From contig CAMTJK010000034.1 of assembly GCA_947072805.1 (NCBI GenBank), positions 1-18,174 on the forward strand: 18,174 nt of DNA, given 5' to 3'. The notes beneath the pieces are model-generated. The model saw only the letters and a list, made by a program, of their open reading frames with translations. It was not told where the DNA came from and did no database searches. Source of the stretch: an uncultured Prevotella sp. (GTDB taxonomy: Bacteria; Bacteroidota; Bacteroidia; Bacteroidales; Bacteroidaceae). This document shows positions 1 through 6,659 of the stretch, in pieces. The translations under genes were made by a program, and so were the position numbers. The stretch's first letter is position 1. The number at the start of each line of letters is the position of its first letter.

Positions 1-32
1 ATTTTTCATAAAAGTAAATAAATGTTATACGT
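1..32. repeat. Left arm of 32-bp perfect inverted repeat (pair at 18139-18170)
   Basis: The first 32 bases are the exact reverse complement of bases 18139-18170. The arm begins ATTTTTCATAAAAGTAAA and ends GTTATACGT. Identity stops at base 33, with only scattered matches beyond. Because the window starts inside the match, the true repeat could extend further left. No other copy was seen inside the window and no recombinase gene is nearby. It could be a recombination site, an arm of a dispersed repeat, or a point where an assembly broke. Confidence 0.9.
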
Positions 33-194
33 ATTGTATCGTGTACTGTTTTTGCGGTGATTCAAGGCTGGTTTTACTTACATTATATTATTGTAGTAAA
101 TTATTTTCATACACTTGTGCCTTTCTTATACCATATATTATATAGAGGTCATAACTTCCACGTTTCGGGTAGTGCGATAAAAGACTATAAGTTA

Positions 195-202
195 TACCTT
201 TG
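195..202 (+). promoter_or_regulatory. Candidate -7 element (TAnnTTTG) for the TonB-dependent receptor
   Basis: TACCTTTG matches the Bacteroidota -7 consensus TAnnTTTG and is followed by C. No TTTG lies at the expected -33 spacing. A second match, TATATTTG, lies at 328-335, nearer the ATG at 364, so either could be the working promoter. Use of this site would give a leader of roughly 150 nt including the hairpin at 291-315. Confidence 0.35.
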
Positions 203-290
203 CAGAGTGAAAAATAGCTTTTATCATAGAAACCTTATTCCAAAAAAGTTATTTGATTTAAGCGGTATGATAAATGGGTTGTAAGAAAGC

Positions 291-315
291 GCGGTAGGTA
301 GAACTACAATACCGC
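291..315. other. Small stem-loop in the putative leader of the TonB-dependent receptor
   Basis: GCGGTA (291-296) pairs with TACCGC (310-315). An inner GTA/TAC pairing is possible at 298-300 and 305-307. It lies about 50 bases before the ATG and has no T-run after it on the plus strand, so it is not a typical terminator. It could be a leader structure or a protein-binding inverted repeat. Confidence 0.35.
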
Positions 316-363
316 AGCAAAAATACTTATATTTGAATAAAAAACATTTTCTTTGCAAGCAGA

Positions 364-2238
364 ATGAAAAGACATATTATTTTAGCCTTATGCTGCATGG
401 CATGTGCGGACATACTGGCACAGGGTGACAGCATAAAAAGTGGGCGAAACATCGATGAGGTAATAGTGACCGGATCACGACAGCCCGTGTTGCAGCGAAA
501 CATTCCGGTGACAGTGAGTGTGATAGACAACAGTACGCTGAAAGCAGCCCACAGCAGCAGCGTTATGCCCACGGTGATGGAACAGGTGCCGGGACTCTTC
601 GTTACAAGTCGCGCAATGATGGGCTACGGAGTGTCTAACGGCGGTTCGGGCGGAATGATGATGCGCGGAATATCGTCGGCAGCAGGACAGATGCTCGTGC
701 TCATAGACGGACATCCGCAGTATAACGGCATTTACGGCCACTCCATAAGCGACAGTTACCAGACACTTATGACAGACCACATAGAGGTGATGCGCGGACC
801 GGCATCGCTGCTCTACGGTTCGAATGCCATGGGAGGAGTGATGAACATAGTGACAAGGAAGATGAAGCACGACGGTATGCAGACCGATATAAACGTCGGC
901 GCGGGAAGTTACGGTACGGTGGATGCCGAGGTGAGCAGCAGCATGCGTTACGGGCGCTTCAGCGGCACAGTGGCAGGACAGTACGGACGAAGTGATAACC
1001 ACCGTGCCGACATGGGTTTTGAGCAATATTGCGGTTACATGAATCTTAACTACGACATGACAAGCCACTGGAAGGTGTTTGCCAACGCCGACGTGACACA
1101 CTTTGCAGCCTCAAATCCTGGTACGGAAGAAAGACCAATGAAGGAAGCCGACCAGTGGATAACACGCGGAGTGGTATCGGCAGGCATAGACAACCGTTAC
1201 GAAAGGACTAACGGAAGCTTGAGTTTCTACAACAATTTCGGTATACACAAAATAAACGACGGTTATGCGGCACAGGGAGGAAGGCCGCAGACAAGACTTT
1301 TCCGCTCAAAAGATGCGCTTATGGGCGTGAACTTCTACCAGAACATAGTTCCGTGGAAGGGCGGAAACATCACCTTCGGCATAGACTACAGCCACATCTA
1401 CGGCAGGGCATACTATACCGACCGCACCACGGGAGCTGTATTGCAGACACAGAACAAGCAGTCGGCACACGTTCACAACAATGAGATAGCGGCATATACC
1501 GACATAAGACAGGAGATAACGGCAGGAATATCGCTCGAGGCAGGTGTAAGATACGATAACCACAGTGTGACGGGAGGAGAATGGATACCGCAGGGAGGCG
1601 TGGTGATAGCCACAAATGCTGACGGACAGTTAAAGGCGATGGTGGGAAGAGGATTCCGCAACCCTACAATGAGAGAGATGTATATGTATCCGCCAAGCAA
1701 CGAAGACCTGAAACCGGAGCGAATGACCAACTATGAGCTTTCGTGGAGACAGAAGCTGTGCGGCGGACGACTGACATACGGGGCTAACATATTCTACCTG
1801 AAAGCCGACAACATTATACAGACGGTGAACCGGAAAAACATAAACACCGGCAAACTGGAGAACAGCGGCGTGGAGGCCGACATGAAAGTAACCATCTTGC
1901 GCAACCTCTCGATAAACACCAATCACAGTTATCTGCACCAGGCATCGCCCGTGGCAGGAGCACCTACGTACAAATGTTATCTCGGGGTGACGTGGAACAA
2001 GGGAAGATGGAGAATAGGCGGCGGACTGACACAGGTGAGCGGACTGTATATTGAGGCCGGCGACGACTCGCCGTTAGAGAATTTCACACTGATTTCACTC
2101 TCGGTAGACTATACTCCGGTGAAGAATATGGCTATATGGCTGAAAGGAGACAACCTGCTCGGGCAGCGATACGAGACATACGCCGGATATCCCATGCCCA
2201 AAGCTACATTCATGAGCGGCATATCCATACATATATAA
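364..2238 (+). CDS. TonB-dependent outer-membrane receptor
   Basis: Predicted outer-membrane beta-barrel receptor that imports a ligand using TonB energy. The 624-aa protein starts with a signal peptide (about residues 1-19) whose likely cleavage, ADILA|QGD, leaves Gln at +1. A TonB-box/plug start is visible as DEVIVTGSR (31-39), followed by the plug (about 45-165) with PTVMEQVPGLFV, LVLIDGHPQ, VMRGPASLLYGSNAMGGV and a long barrel with alternating aromatic strands. It is much shorter than SusC-type receptors and resembles the vitamin B12/siderophore/metal group. No SusD partner or riboswitch is adjacent, so the substrate is unknown. The last residue is Ile in GISIHI rather than the usual aromatic. 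The gene converges on the DUF4294 gene. Confidence 0.93.
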   Translation: MKRHIILALCCMACADILAQGDSIKSGRNIDEVIVTGSRQPVLQRNIPVTVSVIDNSTLKAAHSSSVMPTVMEQVPGLFVTSRAMMGYGVSNGGSGGMMMRGISSAAGQMLVLIDGHPQYNGIYGHSISDSYQTLMTDHIEVMRGPASLLYGSNAMGGVMNIVTRKMKHDGMQTDINVGAGSYGTVDAEVSSSMRYGRFSGTVAGQYGRSDNHRADMGFEQYCGYMNLNYDMTSHWKVFANADVTHFAASNPGTEERPMKEADQWITRGVVSAGIDNRYERTNGSLSFYNNFGIHKINDGYAAQGGRPQTRLFRSKDALMGVNFYQNIVPWKGGNITFGIDYSHIYGRAYYTDRTTGAVLQTQNKQSAHVHNNEIAAYTDIRQEITAGISLEAGVRYDNHSVTGGEWIPQGGVVIATNADGQLKAMVGRGFRNPTMREMYMYPPSNEDLKPERMTNYELSWRQKLCGGRLTYGANIFYLKADNIIQTVNRKNINTGKLENSGVEADMKVTILRNLSINTNHSYLHQASPVAGAPTYKCYLGVTWNKGRWRIGGGLTQVSGLYIEAGDDSPLENFTLISLSVDYTPVKNMAIWLKGDNLLGQRYETYAGYPMPKATFMSGISIHI

Positions 2239-2247
2239 TATATGTAT
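2227..2247. terminator. Possible weak hairpin spanning the receptor stop codon
   Basis: ATACATATA (2227-2235) and TATATGTAT (2239-2247) are perfect inverted arms with the TAA stop as loop. The hairpin is almost all A/T and has no following T-run. It sits between two convergent genes where a terminator is expected, but could be chance in AT-rich DNA. Confidence 0.25.
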
Positions 2248-2273
2248 ATGATAATGATAAAGTAATGGCGGTG

Positions 2274-2927
2274 TCAGAGTTGTCCCGACTCAACCATGAG
2301 TACAACGCGCTCTGTGAGGCGGTCGGTATCTTCGGGATCGTAGTCTTTGCGCAGGTTGGCACCGAAGATAGATGAGAAAGCCTGCCAGAATCCAGCCCTT
2401 ATAGGACCGAGAAAAGCCTTCAGAATATCGTACGACGAAGAGTTGCATTCGCGGTAAATGAGCTTTATGAGCAGTTTTCCCTGCGAATAGGTGAGGCGTT
2501 TCATGCGTGGTTTATATTCCTTGAAGATGCTTTTCTCCACCCTTTTCATGTGTTCGTCCTTGGCTTTCTTGTTGGGCAGCGTCTCGAGATACTCGTAAGT
2601 CTCGATGATAATGTTGTTCACCTCCTTGGCAATGGGCAGTACCGTCTTGACGTTGCGCACCAGACGCATGTAGTTGGCAGCCTCTTTCTTGTTTTTGAAG
2701 GCAACGGGCGGATAGACATAGACGTTATTCATCTCCATATACTGAATGCTGTCGCCATCCACAAGCACCTTTCCCACCTTGACGGTAGGCACATAAGCCG
2801 GACTGTCGAAGTTGTTGCCCTTACCGGCATCAGCCTTCTTGCCTCCGTCATCTTGTGCCTGTGCCTGTGCCGATGCAGCATGACAAAGCAGCAAAACGTA
2901 TAATAGGATAAGATGAAACGCTCTCAT
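2274..2927 (-). CDS. DUF4294 family exported protein
   Basis: A 217-aa protein of unknown function that matches my recollection of the Bacteroidota family DUF4294. Residues 1-20 form a signal peptide ending HAASA, followed by QAQAQDD, so signal peptidase I cleavage would expose Gln at +1. There is a short Gly/Lys/Asp-rich linker (about 25-40), then a conserved block with VDGDSIQYMEMNNVYVYPP and KNKKEAANYMRLVRNVKTVLP. The charged helical second half includes SQGKLLIKLIYRECN and ends in a hydrophobic SFLGPIRAGFWQ-like stretch before an acidic tail. It is probably periplasmic. It is convergent with the TonB receptor. A -7-like element lies immediately upstream. I cannot assign a reaction. Confidence 0.8.
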   Translation of the reverse strand: MRAFHLILLYVLLLCHAASAQAQAQDDGGKKADAGKGNNFDSPAYVPTVKVGKVLVDGDSIQYMEMNNVYVYPPVAFKNKKEAANYMRLVRNVKTVLPIAKEVNNIIIETYEYLETLPNKKAKDEHMKRVEKSIFKEYKPRMKRLTYSQGKLLIKLIYRECNSSSYDILKAFLGPIRAGFWQAFSSIFGANLRKDYDPEDTDRLTERVVLMVESGQL

Positions 2928-2935
2928 ATCGCGTG

Positions 2936-2943
2936 CAAAAGTA
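2936..2943 (-). promoter_or_regulatory. Candidate -7 element for the DUF4294 gene
   Basis: Read on the minus strand this is TACTTTTG followed by C, a full match to TAnnTTTG. It ends only 8 bases before the ATG at 2927, so the leader would be very short. No TTTG was found at the -33 spacing. Confidence 0.4.
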
Positions 2944-3304
2944 GCTATATTATTCCATAATAGCGTATAATGGAAATACGGATTTTGAGTTTTTTATGTA
3001 TTATTCGCATGGGGCGGGTTACGGCATATAAATCCAAACACGGCATTATACCGATACAAGCGTATGCCACATAGCGGTCGCTCTGTATGTCTACCACGGC
3101 TTTGCCTTCGGCGCCCCAGATGAGTTCGCCGTCAAAACCATTCTTCTGATTATGGACAGACAGTTTCGTCTGTCAGTCAGACAAAAAGACATGAAATGAC
3201 AATGCGCATATTTGGGTTAAAATCAAATGCGTCGCATTGTGTTTAAAACATGTAGTTATGTTTAAAAATTCACTAAATAACATCTGAGGTTCGGATAAAA
3301 TACG

Positions 3305-3312
3305 TAAATTTG
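3305..3312 (+). promoter_or_regulatory. -7 promoter element of the FKBP operon
   Basis: TAAATTTG, followed by C, fits the Bacteroidota -7 consensus TAnnTTTG. It lies 41 bases before the ATG of the first FKBP gene. A perfect 16-bp palindrome begins two bases later and would cover the transcription start. No clear TTTG is present at the -33 position. Confidence 0.55.
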
Positions 3313-3313
3313 C

Positions 3314-3329
3314 ACGTTTTTAAAAACGT
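3314..3329. promoter_or_regulatory. 16-bp perfect palindrome at the FKBP operon start site (candidate operator)
   Basis: ACGTTTTTAAAAACGT reads the same on both strands and directly follows the -7 element, where transcription would begin. This position suits a repressor operator. The core is A/T-rich, so chance cannot be excluded. Confidence 0.4.
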
Positions 3330-3353
3330 ATTACATTAATATTATAAGAAGAA

Positions 3354-3959
3354 ATGGACAAACTCAGCTATGCTTTGGGATTGGGCATCGGTCGTCAGCT
3401 GTTGCAGATGGGTGCTAACGGTCTCAACATCGACGATTTCGCGCAAGCTATCAAGGATATCCTTGCAGGCGAACAACCTAAAGTATCTCACCGTGACGCA
3501 CAGACTATAGTAGAAGACTACTTTGCACAGCAGGAGAAGAAGCTCCAGGCAGAGCGTGCAGAGAGCGGAAAGGCTGCCCGCGAGGCAGGAGAGAAGTATC
3601 TCGCCGAGAACGCCAAGAAAGATGGCGTGGTGACACTTCCCAGCGGCCTCCAGTACAAGGTGCTTCAGGAAGGCAGCGGTAAGAAGCCGAAAGCCACCGA
3701 CAAGGTAAAATGCCACTATGAGGGCTTCCTCGTGGACGGTACCATCTTTGACAGCAGCGTACAGCGCGGCGAACCGGCAGTGTTCGGACTGCAGCAGGTA
3801 ATAGCAGGATGGACAGAGGGACTGCAGCTCATGGCTGAAGGCGCAAAATACCGCTTCTTCATACCCTACATGCTCGGCTATGGCGAATCGGGAGCCGGAC
3901 AATCCATTCCTCCCTACTCGGCACTCATCTTCGACGTGGAGCTGATACAGGTGCTATAA
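3354..3959 (+). CDS. FKBP-type peptidyl-prolyl cis-trans isomerase, predicted cytoplasmic
   Basis: A 201-aa prolyl isomerase with the FklB/FkpA/Mip layout. An N-terminal helical dimerisation domain (about 1-50, starting DKLSYALGLGIG) is followed by a long charged helix (50-90) and a C-terminal FKBP domain (about 95-200). The FKBP pocket residues are all present: Y122, F132-D133, F144, V149-I150, W153, Y176 and F193. There is no signal peptide, so it should act on proteins in the cytoplasm. It is first of three FKBP genes, 52 bases before the next. The shared SYALG/SYAFG start and the LxSGxxYKV domain entry suggest the three arose by duplication. Confidence 0.93.
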   Translation: MDKLSYALGLGIGRQLLQMGANGLNIDDFAQAIKDILAGEQPKVSHRDAQTIVEDYFAQQEKKLQAERAESGKAAREAGEKYLAENAKKDGVVTLPSGLQYKVLQEGSGKKPKATDKVKCHYEGFLVDGTIFDSSVQRGEPAVFGLQQVIAGWTEGLQLMAEGAKYRFFIPYMLGYGESGAGQSIPPYSALIFDVELIQVL

Positions 3960-4011
3960 TAGAGGTACGCACGTACGCACATACATATTTATATATAAAC
4001 AACAAAAGGAA

Positions 4012-4884
4012 ATGAAAAAAATCGCATTTGCAGCCGTAATGGCTGTAGCAGCCGCAACAATCACTTCGTGCGGCAATTCGTCGCCAAAGGCAAGCCTCAA
4101 GAGCGATGTAGACTCTTTGAGCTATGCTTTCGGTATGGCACAATCTAACGGCGTGAAAGATTATCTCTCACAGCAGGGCGTAGACACGGCTTACGTGAAA
4201 GAGTTTATCAAGGGTCTCAACGAGGGAGCCAACGCAGGTGAAAACAAGAAGAAGGCTGCCTACTACGCAGGTATTCAGATTGGTCAGATGATCAGCAACC
4301 GCTGGGTGAAGGGTCTCAACTACCAGGTGTTCGGTGAGGATTCCACACAGACGGTTTCTCTGAAGAACATACTCGCCGGATTTATCAGCGGAACCACAGG
4401 CAAGAAAGGTCTTATGACCATGGAACAGGCAGGTACCGTATGGGAGACAAAGATGCGCGAGGTGAAAGCCAAGGCTATGGAGAAGCAGTACGGACCCAAC
4501 AAGGAGAAGAGCGCGAAGTTCATTGCCGAGACAGCAAAGAAAGACGGCGTGAAGAAACTCGACAGCGGCGTGCTCTATAAGGTTATCAACGAAGGCAACG
4601 GAGCCATACCCGCCGACACTTCGAAGGTAAAGATAAACTACGAGGGCAAGACCATCGACGGAAAGGTGTTTGACAGCACATACGAGCGCAACGCTCCCGT
4701 AACAATGCGCGCCAACCAGTTCATCAAGGGCTTCGTAGACGCATTGGTACATATGCCGGCAGGCTCTACATGGGAGGTTTACATACCGCAGGAGCTCGCT
4801 TATGCAGAGCGCGACATGCCTACCATCAAGCCTTTCTCGGCACTTATCTTCAAGATCGAACTCATCTCTGTTGATGAAAAATAA
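4012..4884 (+). CDS. FKBP-type prolyl isomerase lipoprotein with altered pocket
   Basis: A 290-aa FKBP-family protein. The lipoprotein signal ends ATITSC, with lipidated C20, so it should be membrane-anchored outside the cytoplasm. The N-terminal Mip/FkpA-type domain (about 33-165) precedes the FKBP domain (about 180-288). Some pocket residues remain (Y210, F220-D221, I238, Y264, F280). However, the Trp at the base of the FKBP pocket is Phe (F241, in FIKGFVDAL where the siblings have VIKGW/VIAGW), Val is F237, and a pocket Phe is M232. It may be a weak isomerase or mainly a chaperone. Only 3 bases separate it from the next gene. Confidence 0.92.
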   Translation: MKKIAFAAVMAVAAATITSCGNSSPKASLKSDVDSLSYAFGMAQSNGVKDYLSQQGVDTAYVKEFIKGLNEGANAGENKKKAAYYAGIQIGQMISNRWVKGLNYQVFGEDSTQTVSLKNILAGFISGTTGKKGLMTMEQAGTVWETKMREVKAKAMEKQYGPNKEKSAKFIAETAKKDGVKKLDSGVLYKVINEGNGAIPADTSKVKINYEGKTIDGKVFDSTYERNAPVTMRANQFIKGFVDALVHMPAGSTWEVYIPQELAYAERDMPTIKPFSALIFKIELISVDEK

Positions 4885-4887
4885 GGT

Positions 4888-5895
4888 ATGAAAAGGATTC
4901 TTTCAATAGCACTCGCCGTCATGGCGAGTGCCTTGTTTAATACGGCGTGGGCTGCAAAGAAGAAAAAGAAAGACGCCACCAAGCAGTGCGTGGAGGCTCC
5001 CGTAAAACTTCTTACAAGCTCTGACACGCTAAGCTATGTGGCAGGCATGACAATGACAGACGGACTGCTGCCTTATCTCAAGCAGACACAGGGAGTGGAT
5101 ACTGCCAACATAGCCGACTTCATACGCGGTTTCCGTGACATTATAAAGGCAGACGACCCCAAAATGAAGGCTTATGCAGCCGGAATGGACATTGCCAACC
5201 GCCTGAAAGGGCAGATGCTCACAGGAATGAAGAATGAATTTCAGGACTCTCCCGACAATGTGATAGACTCGCTCGTGTTCCGCGGATTTGTAGATGCACT
5301 CAAGAACGACACCACACTCTTCCGTCAGAAAGACGCCATAACCGTATTCACAGCCAAACGCGAGGCCGACAAGAAAGCCAAGGACGAAAAGCTATACGGC
5401 GAAAACCGCAAGGCTGGCGAGAGCTTCCTCGCCGAGAATGCAAAGAAAGAAGGAGTGGTAAGTCTGCCGAGCGGACTGCAGTATAAGGTGCTCGTAAAGG
5501 GCGAGGGCGAAGTGCCGCAGCGCACCGACAAAGTGCTCGTCAATTATGAGGGACGCCTTGTGGACGGCACCGTCTTTGACAGTTCGAGCAAGCACGGCGA
5601 CAAACCGGTATCCTTCCGCGCCGACCAGGTGATAAAGGGATGGACCGAAGCGCTCACCATGATGCCCGTAGGCAGCAAGTGGCAGCTCTTCATCCCGCAA
5701 CAGCTGGCTTACGGCGAGCGTAACGCAGGCAGCATCAAGCCTTATTCCGCACTTATCTTCGACGTGGAACTGGTGGGCATAGACAAGCCCCAAGCCGCCG
5801 AGGCTGAGGCAAAGCCCGAAGTAAAGGCTAAACCCCTGACAAAGGCTAAACCCGTAGTAAAGGCTAAACCCGCCAAACCGGCAGCAAAGAAGTAA
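4888..5895 (+). CDS. FKBP-type prolyl isomerase, periplasmic, with Lys-Ala-Pro tail
   Basis: A 335-aa FKBP-family protein with a signal peptide (about 1-22, ending NTAWA). The mature start is AKKKKK, so it does not have the Gln +1 seen in other exported proteins here. A helical dimerisation-type region (about 45-165) is followed by an FKBP domain (about 190-297) with an intact pocket: Y220, F230-D231, F243, V248-I249, W252, Y275 and F291. The last 35 residues are a low-complexity tail built on KAKP units, encoded by three 18-bp DNA repeats. Both ends of the mature protein are strongly basic. This is the last gene of the FKBP operon; a terminator follows. Confidence 0.92.
   Translation: MKRILSIALAVMASALFNTAWAAKKKKKDATKQCVEAPVKLLTSSDTLSYVAGMTMTDGLLPYLKQTQGVDTANIADFIRGFRDIIKADDPKMKAYAAGMDIANRLKGQMLTGMKNEFQDSPDNVIDSLVFRGFVDALKNDTTLFRQKDAITVFTAKREADKKAKDEKLYGENRKAGESFLAENAKKEGVVSLPSGLQYKVLVKGEGEVPQRTDKVLVNYEGRLVDGTVFDSSSKHGDKPVSFRADQVIKGWTEALTMMPVGSKWQLFIPQQLAYGERNAGSIKPYSALIFDVELVGIDKPQAAEAEAKPEVKAKPLTKAKPVVKAKPAKPAAKK
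5823..5871 (+). repeat. Three 18-bp direct repeats encoding a KAKP tail
   Basis: AAAGGCTAAACCC occurs at 5823-5835, 5841-5853 and 5859-5871 with exact 18-base spacing. The units are in frame and encode the KAKP-rich C-terminus of the third FKBP. Copy number could vary between strains by slippage. Confidence 0.85.
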
Positions 5896-5947
5896 AAGTA
5901 TAATACTTACGGACAAAGGTTTTGAGCCTCTTCCGGAATATCAATAG

Positions 5948-5991
5948 CACGGCAACAATGTATGCAATGACTTGTTGCCGTGTATATTTTT
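5948..5991 (+). terminator. Rho-independent terminator of the FKBP operon
   Basis: CACGGCAACAA (5948-5958) pairs perfectly with TTGTTGCCGTG (5972-5982) across a 13-base loop, followed by TATATTTTT. It lies 53 bases after the stop of the third FKBP gene. This is the clearest one-direction terminator in the window. Confidence 0.8.
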
Positions 5992-6029
5992 GCCCTGAAT
6001 GTTTATTCTTTCCATCCATTCCCATCTGT

Positions 6030-6069
6030 CATTTTGACGGCAAAACATAGCAAAAGTGTCATCAAAATG
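6030..6069. promoter_or_regulatory. Inverted repeat upstream of the Lrp/AsnC gene (candidate operator)
   Basis: CATTTTGA (6030-6037) and TCAAAATG (6062-6069) are perfect 8-bp inverted arms 32 bases apart, close to three helical turns. They lie about 55 bases upstream of the -7 element. Lrp-family proteins often autoregulate through spaced A/T-rich sites, so this is a candidate operator; the motif is short and the claim is inference. Confidence 0.25.
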
Positions 6070-6123
6070 CACGAAAAACAGTTTTTCTTCCTGCAAAATG
6101 ATGGTTATATAAATAATAATGTG

Positions 6124-6131
6124 TACATTTG
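6124..6131 (+). promoter_or_regulatory. -7 promoter element of the Lrp-peptidase-QC-pectate lyase operon
   Basis: TACATTTG, followed by C, matches TAnnTTTG and lies 43 bases before the ATG of the Lrp/AsnC gene. No clear -33 TTTG is visible. Spacing downstream suggests this promoter could serve all four genes to 10592. Confidence 0.5.
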
Positions 6132-6174
6132 CTAACTATTTGCAAGAAAAAAGAACTAAAAAACGTCTTAATCA

Positions 6175-6654
6175 ATGGAAAAAATAGATAATCTCGACAA
6201 GAAAATTCTTAGCATATTGTCGCAGAATGCACGTATCCCTTTTAAAGATGTTGCAGCAGAGTGCCACGTTTCGCGTGCCGCAATACATCAGAGAGTACAA
6301 CACCTCATCGACGGAAACGTTATAATGGGCAGCGGATTTGACGTTAATCCCAAAAGCCTCGGCTATTCCACATGCACTTACGTTGGAATAACACTCGAAC
6401 GCGGAAGCATGTACAAGGAGGTGGTGTCGCGCCTGCAGCACATTCCGGAGATTGTGGAGTGCCACTTCACCACCGGTCCGTACACAATGCTCGTAAAACT
6501 GTATGCACGCGACAACGAACAACTCATGGACCTGCTGAACGGACAGTTGCAGGACATTCCGGGAGTGGTGGCTACAGAAACTCTCATCTCTCTCGAGCAG
6601 AGCATCAAGCGCGAGATACCCGTGAAGATTGACAAGGAAGACGGAAACGAATAG
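6175..6654 (+). CDS. Lrp/AsnC family transcriptional regulator
   Basis: A 159-aa DNA-binding regulator that in this family responds to amino acids. The N-terminal winged helix-turn-helix (about 4-52) starts DNLDKKILSILSQNARIPFK with recognition helix HVSRAAIHQRVQHLI. The C-terminal RAM ligand/oligomerisation domain (about 66-145) includes STCTYVGITLERG, VECHFTTGPYTMLVKLYA and the closing VVATETLISLEQSIK. Length is typical. It starts the operon and lies 5 bases before the C26-M19 peptidase fusion. It may regulate its own operon, but the effector cannot be read from sequence. Confidence 0.92.
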   Translation: MEKIDNLDKKILSILSQNARIPFKDVAAECHVSRAAIHQRVQHLIDGNVIMGSGFDVNPKSLGYSTCTYVGITLERGSMYKEVVSRLQHIPEIVECHFTTGPYTMLVKLYARDNEQLMDLLNGQLQDIPGVVATETLISLEQSIKREIPVKIDKEDGNE

Positions 6655-6659
6655 ACATT

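Larger units (their letters stand above)
33..363. other. AT-rich non-coding region upstream of the TonB-dependent receptor
   Basis: About 330 bases without a credible gene. A frame from GTG at 57 to 284 is rich in Phe, Tyr and Ile and looks like translated AT-rich DNA. The region holds two Bacteroidota-like -7 elements (195-202 and 328-335) and a short stem-loop (291-315). No cobalamin riboswitch or other recognisable leader was found, so the receptor's substrate cannot be read from its leader. Confidence 0.6.
2928..3353. other. Intergenic region with a short open frame and operator-like structures
   Basis: A 426-base gap between divergent genes. On the minus strand, 3172-2945 stays open for 75 codons and includes GFDGELIWGAEGKAVVDIQS and DRYVAYACIG. 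It has no plausible start and its last third looks like translated AT-rich DNA, so it may be a gene remnant; I do not recognise the family. GACAGAC (3155-3161) and GTCTGTC (3168-3174) form a 7-bp hairpin. ACAATGCG (3199-3206) and CGCATTGT (3233-3240) form another, with an inner alternative pairing. The right end carries the FKBP operon promoter. Confidence 0.45.

Noticed and set aside
57..284. 75-codon GTG-start open frame before the TonB receptor
   Set aside because: Composition is that of translated A/T-rich DNA, with no domain and no supporting context.
33..363. Cobalamin riboswitch before the TonB receptor
   Set aside because: No conserved B12-box or matching long structured leader was seen.
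475..1101. 208-codon minus-strand frame inside the TonB receptor
   Set aside because: It is His/Val/Cys-rich and lies wholly within a well-supported gene on the other strand.
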